Below, one piece after another: positions 17,987 through 25,932 of a stretch of DNA of 64,000 bases. Source of the stretch: Methylomarinum sp. Ch1-1 (lineage in GTDB: Bacteria; Pseudomonadota; Gammaproteobacteria; Methylococcales; Methylomonadaceae). The stretch covers positions 3,994,501-4,058,500 of the forward strand of contig NZ_CP157743.1 of the NCBI RefSeq assembly GCF_030717995.2, in the 5' to 3' direction. The notes under the pieces were generated by a model that made no database searches, was not told where the DNA came from, and worked only from the letters and a program-made list of their open reading frames with translations. A program made the translations under genes and the position numbers. Position 1 is the stretch's first letter; each line of letters starts with the position of its first letter.

Positions 17987-18157
17987 GGGCATGGGGTGTG
18001 TCTGTCGAGGAGCGCCGTTCACCCAGCACCTAAATTATCCTGGAATGTAAAATATAGTCCAGTAGTCATGGAATTTAGGTGCTGGGTAAACCCATCCCTG
18101 GGGGCTTGACGGCAGCATCCTTGCTGCCGACATCCTCGCCAAACACACCCCATGCCC
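17987..18157. repeat. 102-bp inverted-repeat element, copy B, split by nested palindrome
   Basis: The reverse complement of copy A (3042-3143) with the 69-bp palindrome 18019-18087 inserted between GCCGT and AAACCC. Removing the insert leaves 102 bp, exactly the length of copy A. The outer ends are GGGCATGGGG and CCCCATGCCC. Confidence 0.8.
18019..18087. repeat. 69-bp CACCCAGCACCTAAATT palindrome (nested insertion)
   Basis: Ends CACCCAGCACCTAAATT and AATTTAGGTGCTGGGT form a long inverted repeat around an AT-rich centre. It interrupts the 102-bp element cleanly, which marks it as a mobile unit. A same-length copy lies at 53625-53693, with diverged copies at 6615-6681 and within 20241-20364. 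Confidence 0.8.
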
Positions 18158-18197
18158 TTTTTGAACGCCAAAGTGGGAATTGCTGACATTAGCGCCT

Positions 18198-20147
18198 TCA
18201 TTTCAAACCATAGATTTTTAGCTGGCTGCAGACCTTTAGCTGATTGTCGGGAGCGCTGCAATGATCGACGTTGCCGACCCGGTAAATCATCACATAGACC
18301 CGGCCGTTGGCGACCACCGGCGGTATCATCTTGGACATCGTACCGAGGCCGCCGCGAACATCGTCTCCGGTCCGATATAAACGCTTCATTTTCTTGCCTG
18401 AAAGTATCGTGGTGGCGTCATAGGCGACTAGCTGGCCCTCGGCGAAGCCCTTATTGACATCACCGTATTTCGGATAGACCGCCCACAAAATCGCGGAACC
18501 GAAATCGATGGCATGGGGAAAACTCGACTTCGTCGATGGTTTGCTGGAAACCATCATCAATCCGCCGGGCATGCCGCCCGGAGAGCCCATATTCGAGGAG
18601 GCCAACTCCGAGCCCTCGGCGCGAAAGCTCGGCAACGCGCCGCCCAAGGTCGAAAAGTTATAGGTCTTCAAGTTAGCATTCTCACCCCAAACATACACGA
18701 TGCCGCCTAACTGATCGCGCTGGGCAAAAGCCAGGGCATGGATATGATGCATTCTGTTGAATTGCGGATCGCCGCAAGGCATGAACCAATGATGATCGCT
18801 GGAGCTCGGCGGCGGACATGGCAAGCTACGGTTCAGATGTTGCACCCGGTCCCAATTCTCATTTACGTCGCCGCCGTGATAAGAAGCTACCAGCGGCGGC
18901 TTCGACATCAGCCATTTGAAGCGTTCGTTTCTGCCGAGATTGAATTTATCCAGCGAATAAATAATGCCGTCCTTGGTGCCCTGCAATAGCAGACTGGAGC
19001 CCGGCACCAGCAACGGTCCGGCAGAGCCGAAATCCCAATCCGCGCCGGCCTTGCCAAAATCCGCCCTGCCGCAGGACACCTCGGACTGATTGTCGTCCCA
19101 GAGGCAGCCACTGCCGGAGGTGCGCTCGTCCAAGAAAGCCTTGTAGTAGTCGACTTTTTCCAGCACCGGCCGCGCCCCGCCGATGCTGGGCACGAAGCGC
19201 AGTTTGATCATGCTTTCCGCCAAGTCGACGGAACCGTTATTGGAAGTTCCGTTCGAGGTCGCGACATAAATCATGTCGCCTTCGGTCACCGGCGCCCCGC
19301 CGGCATGCCAGATGCCGGCTCCCCATGCATTAAACGAGGTTGCGCAGAAAATGCCCGGCTCCCGGGAAAAACCGGATCGTCCCAGCAAAGCCCGCGTGTC
19401 GTAGGCGACGACCATGCCGTGCGGATTCTTGCGGCCGCCGCGGAAACTTTCCCCGTTCGCCGCGAAGGCGAGCACCAAGCCGTGATTGCCGGTTAGCGCC
19501 AGACCCGCCCGCAGCTTCGGATAGACATATTGATGCTTGCCGTTATGATCAAAAAAAACGGCGTCGGCATCATTAAACCAACAACCGTTGCCTTCCTGAG
19601 ACTGACCAAAGATCCTGACCGGCGAGGATTTCAGCGCGCCGCTGGTCGGTTCCAGCGCAAACACCCAATAGTCGCGAAAACGGTTGTCGTTAGGTTTTTT
19701 GCGCAACCATGCCGCGACATAAAGCGTATTCGTCGACGCATCGATAATCGGCGTGGCCGAAATCCCCCAGGTCGGCGTGTGTTTCCACAGATCCATATCG
19801 GCAGAACTGACTTCGGGGCCGAGCTTGACCTTATAGATAGTTGCATTGGTGCGCGCATTGATGCCGATGACCTCGTTTTTCATCGTCGTAATGATGACCA
19901 GATCATCGGAGCCAGCGCCATTTTCCAGTATCAACGGCTGGGTTTCGACTTTGGCGTCGAAATTATAGGTCCGCAACAGACCGAACTGAGATGGATTGAC
20001 GTTGCTCTTGTTAAGGTTGAATTCACGGTTGTTCGCCGCCGTGCGAAAGTTATTTCCCGCCCGCTCTGTGATGCTGACCGCTTGAACGTTCTGGATCGAA
20101 GAAACCGATAATACGGCGCCTAAAAAAGCAAGTTGGATAAATCGCAT
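18198..20147 (-). CDS. secreted beta-propeller protein (PQQ-like repeats)
   Basis: 649 aa with a signal peptide (MRFIQLAFLGAVLSVSS, cleavage after about residue 23). Repeated blades are visible, such as SDDLVIITTMKNEVIGINAR, ATPIIDASTNTLYVAAWL, GSSLLLQGTKDGIIYSLDK and VANGRVYVMIYRVG, resembling PQQ/pyrroloquinoline-type eight-bladed propellers. Catalytic quinoprotein residues are not obvious, so it may be a non-enzymatic propeller. At least nine cysteines, several closely spaced (SGSGCLWDDNQSEVSCG), suggest disulphides in the periplasm or outside. The start at 20147 begins the signal peptide; the open frame upstream lies in repeat DNA. No operon partner. Confidence 0.7.
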   Translation of the reverse strand: MRFIQLAFLGAVLSVSSIQNVQAVSITERAGNNFRTAANNREFNLNKSNVNPSQFGLLRTYNFDAKVETQPLILENGAGSDDLVIITTMKNEVIGINARTNATIYKVKLGPEVSSADMDLWKHTPTWGISATPIIDASTNTLYVAAWLRKKPNDNRFRDYWVFALEPTSGALKSSPVRIFGQSQEGNGCWFNDADAVFFDHNGKHQYVYPKLRAGLALTGNHGLVLAFAANGESFRGGRKNPHGMVVAYDTRALLGRSGFSREPGIFCATSFNAWGAGIWHAGGAPVTEGDMIYVATSNGTSNNGSVDLAESMIKLRFVPSIGGARPVLEKVDYYKAFLDERTSGSGCLWDDNQSEVSCGRADFGKAGADWDFGSAGPLLVPGSSLLLQGTKDGIIYSLDKFNLGRNERFKWLMSKPPLVASYHGGDVNENWDRVQHLNRSLPCPPPSSSDHHWFMPCGDPQFNRMHHIHALAFAQRDQLGGIVYVWGENANLKTYNFSTLGGALPSFRAEGSELASSNMGSPGGMPGGLMMVSSKPSTKSSFPHAIDFGSAILWAVYPKYGDVNKGFAEGQLVAYDATTILSGKKMKRLYRTGDDVRGGLGTMSKMIPPVVANGRVYVMIYRVGNVDHCSAPDNQLKVCSQLKIYGLK

Positions 20148-20240
20148 GATCTTACTCTGGCTGCTGAACGAGTCAACTGAGCCTAGACTGTAACACAAAG
20201 CATTGTCAAGCCTGCAATATCTATATATGGATAACAAAGA

Positions 20241-20364
20241 GGACTTGGGGCGTGTTTGGCGAGGGTGTCGGCGGCAGCCCAGCACCTAAATTCAATGGCT
20301 TTTGCACTACATTTACGTTCGCTGCTGGATGAACGGCGCGCCTCTACAGACACGACTCATGCGC
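20241..20364. repeat. diverged 102-bp element with palindrome remnant
   Basis: GGACTTGGGGCGTGTTTGGC at the left and GACACGACTCATGCGC at the right resemble the ends of copies A and B. The middle holds CAGCACCTAAATT and CTGCTGGATGAAC, a decayed 69-bp palindrome. Confidence 0.5.
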
Positions 20365-20406
20365 TTAATTGAGCAACGTAGAGGCACTAACTACTCACCC
20401 CCATTC

Positions 20407-20439
20407 GTAGGGTGGATAAGCGGGGCGCATCCACCCTAC
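20407..20439. repeat. GTAGGGTGGATAAGC repeat, copy 2
   Basis: A short form, GTAGGGTGGATAAGCGGG then GCGCATCCACCCTAC, related to 17054-17129. The rest of the 353-bp gap 20148-20500 shows no gene. Confidence 0.65.
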
Positions 20440-20500
20440 ATGCCCTGCCGCGTTCGATAAGTGGAGCGAGCAGTTACCCGAGATTAAAGAATTACCCAGG

Positions 20501-22165
20501 CTAAAACCGCGATGCAGTCAATTTAACGTCGGCCTCGGCCCAAACCTGATCGAATTGTTGCCGTACTTGGTCGGCCTGTTCGGTTTTGCCTTGGGCATTG
20601 AGACTTTGCATCAAGCCGAATAATGACCAACCGTTTTGCGGATGCTCATGCAAGTCCTGGCGATAAACCGTTTCCGCCTGCTGAGCTTTCCCCGCTTGCA
20701 ATAGCACCGCGCCTAGAACCTGACGCGGCGGCAGATACCAGTCCTTCGGTTCGGTGTAGTTAAGTTCGGCTTCCAGTTCGACTGCTTGGCGCAGATGGGA
20801 AACGGCGCGATCGAAATCTTCATTCTCTGCCGCCAGTTCGCCGCGCAATATAGATGCGCCTATTTGCAACAACCGCTTGACTGAATTCAGGTCGAAGATG
20901 GTTAACTCGACGATCGCCGGATCGGCAATGCTTTGTTCCAACCGCTCCAGTTCGCTCCGCGCCTGGTCACGCCGCCCCTTCCTAAGCAGGGCCAACGCCC
21001 TGGCATAATGCCAAATCGCGGTCGGATAAATCAGATCGGCAGCCGGCGCCGGCTCATTTAATATCGCGTCCCATTCGCCAAACAAGGCCTTGGTATAGAG
21101 CGGAATCAATAGAAAATGTTGCAAGGTCCCGGCGAAACCGGGTTCACGTAATAAATCTTGATTGACCTGCGCGGCGGTTTCGGCCGCCGCTTGTTCCGAC
21201 ATGGTTTTACGTCCCGTTCTGATCGCCGCGGCCCAGAGAAAATGGTGGTTGTGTGGCACATAGGCGAGAGTATAAAGACTCTCGGCAGGGTGATGACTCA
21301 AATAGCCGTGATCGGCCTTGACCGCTTGCTGATTGGCCAGGATCGCGTCGTGATAACGGCCGACCCGGATATAAATATGCGCAGGCATATGCACTAAATG
21401 CCCCAAACCCGGCGCCAATGCCGGCAATCTCTGCGCACTGGCAATGGCTTTTTCCGGGTAAGGCGAGGCTTCCAGCGCATGAATATAAAGATGATTGGCC
21501 AGCGGATGGTTGGCATCCAGATGCAGCGCCCGTTCCAACATCGAGACGATTTCCGCCGTCCATGGCCGCGCTTTCCCCTGCTTGCTCCAGAAATCCCACG
21601 GATGCAGGTCCATCAACGCTTCGGCATACAAGGCCGTCATCGTCGCATCATTGGCAAAAACTTCGGCCACCTCGCCCATCGCCTCGGCATAAGCTTTGTC
21701 CAGTCCAGCGCGATCCGACGGGGCTTGTTGCGCATAACGTTTAGATAACGCCCAAATTAACGCTTTTTCCTTGTCCGTCACCGTATCTGCCAACGTCAAG
21801 GCCTGTTGCGCCGATTCATAGGCCAAAGACACGGCCGCCGGGTCCATAGGCGCATTGATATTAGGCCCCAAAACCAAGGCTTCTCCCCAGTAACATAGCG
21901 CGCAGGACGGGTCGATTCGATAAGCTTGGCGGAACGATCGCGCCGCTTCGCCATGGTTGAATCCGAAGGCCAGAATCAGCCCTTGATCGAAATAACGTTG
22001 CGCGGCGCGCTGTGAAGTCGAGACCGGATAATGATATTTGCCTAAATTATCATATAACGGATCGACGTCGGTCTGAAGCGACTGGCAACCCAACAATAGC
22101 GATGCCGTCAAAAATCCGGATAAACATAGCCAAAAACATTTCTTCAATTGCTTGCAATCATTCAT
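20501..22165 (-). CDS. TPR-repeat lipoprotein
   Basis: 554 aa. The lipoprotein signal ends in SLLLGC (Cys near residue 27). The mature part is helical with many TPR-like units (QRYFDQGLILAFGFNHGEAA, then FRQAYRIDPSCALCYWGEAL, near residues 55-100, and AEQVYR-type units at the C-terminus). Conserved-looking histidines occur in HLVHMPAHIYIRVGRYHDAI and VPHNHHFLWAAA. Large TPR proteins of this type are widespread and usually annotated as hypothetical. ATG 22165 has a strong AGGGGAG binding site and begins the signal peptide; an upstream start at 22201 is rejected. Probably periplasmic or outer-membrane scaffold; role unknown. Confidence 0.8.
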   Translation of the reverse strand: MNDCKQLKKCFWLCLSGFLTASLLLGCQSLQTDVDPLYDNLGKYHYPVSTSQRAAQRYFDQGLILAFGFNHGEAARSFRQAYRIDPSCALCYWGEALVLGPNINAPMDPAAVSLAYESAQQALTLADTVTDKEKALIWALSKRYAQQAPSDRAGLDKAYAEAMGEVAEVFANDATMTALYAEALMDLHPWDFWSKQGKARPWTAEIVSMLERALHLDANHPLANHLYIHALEASPYPEKAIASAQRLPALAPGLGHLVHMPAHIYIRVGRYHDAILANQQAVKADHGYLSHHPAESLYTLAYVPHNHHFLWAAAIRTGRKTMSEQAAAETAAQVNQDLLREPGFAGTLQHFLLIPLYTKALFGEWDAILNEPAPAADLIYPTAIWHYARALALLRKGRRDQARSELERLEQSIADPAIVELTIFDLNSVKRLLQIGASILRGELAAENEDFDRAVSHLRQAVELEAELNYTEPKDWYLPPRQVLGAVLLQAGKAQQAETVYRQDLHEHPQNGWSLFGLMQSLNAQGKTEQADQVRQQFDQVWAEADVKLTASRF

Positions 22166-22420
22166 GTCGGTTCTCCCCTGACACTGGAATATGTCTGTCA
22201 AATCAGTGTTTTTTACTATCTTTTAGATCATTGAAAACCTATTTTCCCTATTTGGCAATCCTATTTCGTAGGACTGAACTCCGGTAATAATAAATCAGGT
22301 AAGAATTGTCTTTCATGTTAGAAAAATAATTGCCAGTAGGACTTAGATTTGTTTAACTCTCAACGAAGAGCAATAAGGAAACATCCCTGCCGAATGACGC
22401 CAATGAGGAGTGCATTCCCC

Positions 22421-23851
22421 CATAAGCGCCAACTTAAGACGCAAGACTTTGATTCACAGTTGAAAAATCAAGGTGTGACCACAACATAGAGTATTTTTAC
22501 CGACGAAAGTGAAAATCTCTATGAAGCAGCCACAGCTAACAGATACCCTTTTTGATGACTTTTTGCAAGAGCTCCCAGCAGATTTCCAGGAGCAGGCCTA
22601 TGAATTACAGGCGTTTGCACGGGCACGGAAAATCCGATCACCGTTGCAATTATTGCAGCTAGTCCTGTTGTATTGCGGACTGGACTTGTCGTTGCGCAGC
22701 TGTGCCGGCGAAGTTGCCAAGCTTCAAGGCTGTTTGAGCGACACGGCGGTGACCAAGCGACTGGTGGCCTGCGTGGTGTGGATCAAGTCGTTACTGAAGC
22801 GTGTGTTCGGATTGGATAAACAGATCAACAATGGCTCCTTGAATTTCATTGTGATTGACGGTTCGACCGTGCAAGAACCCGGTGCGAAAGAAACAACGTA
22901 TCGCTTGCATGTGGCCATCGACCTGTTGAGCTTGACACTCCGCGAGGTCAACGTCACGACCGATAAAGTCGGCGAGAGCTTGGATCACTATCAGTTAGCC
23001 GCAGGTGATGTCGCGGTGGTTGATCGAGGCTACAACCAACCGAAGTCTTTAGTCCCGGTCATTGATCGCGGCGGCCACGTTGTGCTGCGCTACAATCCAC
23101 ACAGCATGACCCTTTACGAAAGGCGCAACGAACCGAAAAATGTCAAAATCGATTGGGAACAGCGCATACGCGATTTGAATGGTCAGCCGGGTGCGATACC
23201 GGTTTATCTGTGTCATCAAGACAAACGTATTGAAGGCGTGGTGCATGCCATGCCGTTACCGCCGGAACAGGCGGCGCAAGCACGCCGCAAAGCGAAACAA
23301 CGCGCGCGTGATAAAGGTCGCACGGCGAGCCAAAAGACCTTGATGCTGAGCGGCTGGGTGTTGATTTTTACTTCGCTCCCCGAGTCGCTGCTCGACACGA
23401 AATCAATCGCTGAGCTCTACCGGGTTCGTTGGCAAGTGGAGCTGGTCATAAAGCGGCTAAAGAGCTTGCTCGATATCGACCGGCTACGCGCCCGAAAAGA
23501 CAGCAAGCTGGCGGATTTGTATTTGCACGGCAAGTTACTGTTTGCTGCAGTGACTCAAAAAATAGCGCAACGCCGATTCGGCCGAGCGGCCACCACAATG
23601 GACGGCGATCGTTCAATTACCCATTGGCGCTTATGGCGCACGATCGCCAATGAGATCAAGGCAGGACTTACGGCTTGTTTTCCAAAAAATGAGCGCTTTA
23701 TTGACGACTGCATAAAAAGCCTCTGTGAACGTCCGCGCAAGAGAAAGCTTCAGGGTTTGCCGGATCGAGTTTTGGAGCTCATTACTGAATGTCGGGATTT
23801 AGGTGTTAGCCTTTTTAATCAATTACTTAGATGCTTAAGTTGGCGCTTATG
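22421..23851 (+). mobile_element. IS4-family insertion sequence, 1431 bp, intact ends
   Basis: Perfect 18-bp terminal inverted repeats CATAAGCGCCAACTTAAG (22421-22438) and its inverse (23834-23851). An 11-bp target duplication GTGCATTCCCC flanks the element (22410-22420 and 23852-23862), a length typical of the IS4 family. The perfect duplication suggests a recent insertion. It holds one transposase gene, which has no stop codon before the right end. Confidence 0.92.
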
Positions 23852-23963
23852 GTGCATTCCCCTCCCAATCCGCACGCGAGAAAGCAACTTCGCTTCGCTT
23901 GTTGCGGGGTGCACCTTTCGGCCTGAAGGCCGAGGTCTAAAACCAGTAAGGAATATTGATTAA
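22521..23963 (+). CDS. IS4-family DDE transposase, reading out of the element
   Basis: About 480 aa. The DDE residues are visible: IVIDGSTV near residue 113, VVDRGYN near 164, and the Y-2-R-3-E-6-K signature YRVRWQVELVIKRLK near 300. GTG 22509 is an alternative start. The frame passes the right end of the element (23851) without a stop and adds about 37 codons from flanking DNA before terminating at 23963. The final IS-encoded residues are CLSWRLW. Whether this tail impairs the enzyme is unknown. Mobilises its own element. Confidence 0.88.
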   Translation: MKQPQLTDTLFDDFLQELPADFQEQAYELQAFARARKIRSPLQLLQLVLLYCGLDLSLRSCAGEVAKLQGCLSDTAVTKRLVACVVWIKSLLKRVFGLDKQINNGSLNFIVIDGSTVQEPGAKETTYRLHVAIDLLSLTLREVNVTTDKVGESLDHYQLAAGDVAVVDRGYNQPKSLVPVIDRGGHVVLRYNPHSMTLYERRNEPKNVKIDWEQRIRDLNGQPGAIPVYLCHQDKRIEGVVHAMPLPPEQAAQARRKAKQRARDKGRTASQKTLMLSGWVLIFTSLPESLLDTKSIAELYRVRWQVELVIKRLKSLLDIDRLRARKDSKLADLYLHGKLLFAAVTQKIAQRRFGRAATTMDGDRSITHWRLWRTIANEIKAGLTACFPKNERFIDDCIKSLCERPRKRKLQGLPDRVLELITECRDLGVSLFNQLLRCLSWRLWCIPLPIRTRESNFASLVAGCTFRPEGRGLKPVRNID

Positions 23964-24650
23964 TAACCATTGAAATAACTTACTTAAATTTTCAGAATGC
24001 CCAAAGAAGATAAAGGCAAAAATTGTGCGTCGAAGTTTATTAAAAAACCAAGTTTAATTAATATTCAAAATATTTTAATACTATCACTTACCTGTTAAGT
24101 TGCAATAATAATATAACTTACTGGTGTTACGCAGCTCTTAGTTTCTGAAACTCAGCAAAAGCCCGCTGAGTTGCAAATAAACATCGGAAGCGCGATATGA
24201 TTAGTTTTGCCCTGAAGCTCTGGAGTTTATACTATGCCCAAAATAGCGCTATATAATTGATCTACACAGCCTGTGGGCAACGGAAAGCATCTACCTAACC
24301 CATCAAATTAACCCCAAAACCGATAAATGTGCTATATTCAGCAGTAATTTTTATATTCTTCAATTATAGTTTAACTAAGTCCTTTGAAATAAGTTTATTG
24401 GCATAAACTATCATCCATAATAACTGGGTTTCGGCAATCCATGCCGGAACGACGAAGTCAAAGACAAGTAAACTTTTTTTCAGGTCACTTATGTTTTTAC
24501 GCGTCATTTAGCTAAAGGCGAAAAAAACATAAACCTATAATCCTAATTTAGGTTGTCCATAAATTTTTGAACAATCTATTTCTAGGATATTTAATTAACC
24601 GCATGATGAAGTCGGGTCTAGTCTATCCGCTTCTCTATTGGGAGAATACA
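23964..24650. other. AT-rich 687-bp leader before the pilus operon
   Basis: No gene is supported. It contains a perfect hairpin AACTCAGC/GCTGAGTT (24149-24172) and a conserved-looking stretch near 24270-24300 (TGTGGGCAACGGAAAGC, followed by CTACCTAACCC), loosely reminiscent of class I c-di-GMP riboswitch segments but without a complete fold I can draw. It probably carries the promoter and leader of the csu-type operon. The marked drop in G+C suggests a separate history. Confidence 0.4.
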
Positions 24651-25184
24651 ATGAAATCGTACACACAAATGACCCTATCAGGGTTCGACAAAAAAGCACT
24701 GTTAAGCGCTCTGCTGGCGGCCGGGATGGTGATGGGTAGTACCGGTGTTTCTGCTTTGACAGCAACAGGCGACATGACTGTCTCTGCAACGTTGACTAGC
24801 GCCTGCTCCGTTTCAGCTTCGACATTGGACTTCGGCAGCATCGCTGCGCTGAATGTCACTGCAGACGTTACCGGAGATACGGGAAGCACGCTGGAAATCG
24901 CCTGCACTACCGGAACAACAACTCCGGTAATTTATTCAACCTCTACCCGAACTATGACCGATGGGGGCTTAGGAAGCTTAGCTTTTTTTCTTAGCCAAAC
25001 GTCTGGGGCTGCTGCTGATGACCTGCCCAATACCTCTACTGGCGAAGCTATAGGTGGTACCTGGACGGCAAACGGCGCCGCGCAAGCAGTGACGATTTAC
25101 GGCAGAATTCCGACTTCCAGCTTTGCTGGACAGCCCGTTGGCTCCTACACTGCAACCATCACCATCAGCGTCGATTATTTATAA
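24651..25184 (+). CDS. spore coat U-domain pilin (CsuA/B-like), major subunit
   Basis: 177 aa. The signal peptide includes ALLAAGMVMGSTGVSA. The mature part is a spore coat U domain (ATGDMTVSATLTSACSVSAS, then DFGSIAALNVTADVTG), with a cysteine pair (CSVS and IACTTG) and the end GSYTATITISVDYL, whose alternating pattern fits the donor-strand architecture of archaic chaperone-usher pilins. ATG 24651 has GGGAG upstream; the frame is open further upstream but without a signal. It is the first gene of a four-gene operon and overlaps the chaperone start by one base (TAATG). Confidence 0.88.
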   Translation: MKSYTQMTLSGFDKKALLSALLAAGMVMGSTGVSALTATGDMTVSATLTSACSVSASTLDFGSIAALNVTADVTGDTGSTLEIACTTGTTTPVIYSTSTRTMTDGGLGSLAFFLSQTSGAAADDLPNTSTGEAIGGTWTANGAAQAVTIYGRIPTSSFAGQPVGSYTATITISVDYL

Positions 25185-25891
25185 TGTCAAGCCGATTCAC
25201 CTTCGCGCGCTGGCTTTTACTCGCCGGCGCGATGCTTGCCGGCAGCGTACAGGCCATTACCATCTCGCCGGTACTAATCGAGTTATCCCCTGCCCAGCGG
25301 GTCGTATCGGTGACAATCAGCAACCCGTCGGATCAGGCGATGAGCTTCCAGACCGAAACCTTGGCCTGGAGCCAGCCCGATGGCGCCAATCATTACGAAC
25401 CCACCGAAGATCTGTTGGTCGCACCGCCGATCGCCGAGATCCCGCCGCAATCCAGCCAAATATTCCGCATTACGCTACGAAAGCCATTGTCCGACACAGT
25501 TGAGCAAACCTACCGACTGGTATTGGAAGACGTGAGCGAAGCGTTGACACCTGAACCGGGCGTAGTCGCCATCCGTTTTAAACACAATCTGCCGGTGTAT
25601 GTCATTCCTGCGAGCGAGACGAAAGCCGCGCCGCATTGGAGCCTGTGTGCAGCGACCGCGGGCAAGGGTTGCGTGCGGTTGGACAATGACGGCAGCCGTC
25701 GGCTCCGTATTTCAGAATTGATGGTGGCAGGACAAGGTTGGCAGCAGAAAATTCCTGGCGGGGCGGTGCTGGCAGGCGCCTGGAAGCAATGGATCTTCGA
25801 TCTGCCGCCCGGCCGAGGTCAGCCGACCAGCGTAACGGCAAAGACCGAACAAGGGGAGATATCAGCCAACTTGTCGGTGCCTAAGCCATGA
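25184..25891 (+). CDS. periplasmic pilus chaperone (CsuC-like, PapD family)
   Basis: 235 aa. Signal peptide (WLLLAGAMLAGSVQA). Two immunoglobulin-like domains follow: G1-like strand region ISPVLIELSPAQRVVSVTIS and the FRITLRKP/YRLVLEDV strands of domain 1, then domain 2 with a CysX-Cys pair (LCAATAGKGCVRL). It caps and delivers pilin subunits to the usher by donor-strand complementation. Placement between the pilin and usher genes, with ATG overlapping the pilin stop, fixes its role in this operon. Confidence 0.9.
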   Translation: MSSRFTFARWLLLAGAMLAGSVQAITISPVLIELSPAQRVVSVTISNPSDQAMSFQTETLAWSQPDGANHYEPTEDLLVAPPIAEIPPQSSQIFRITLRKPLSDTVEQTYRLVLEDVSEALTPEPGVVAIRFKHNLPVYVIPASETKAAPHWSLCAATAGKGCVRLDNDGSRRLRISELMVAGQGWQQKIPGGAVLAGAWKQWIFDLPPGRGQPTSVTAKTEQGEISANLSVPKP

Positions 25892-25932
25892 ATTGTAATC
25901 TTGAACACTAATTTGAAATAAGTCGCGAATGG

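Noticed and set aside
24255-24330. Definite class I c-di-GMP riboswitch upstream of the pilus operon
   Set aside because: Only short segments resemble the consensus and I could not build the full paired structure, so it is mentioned only as a possibility.
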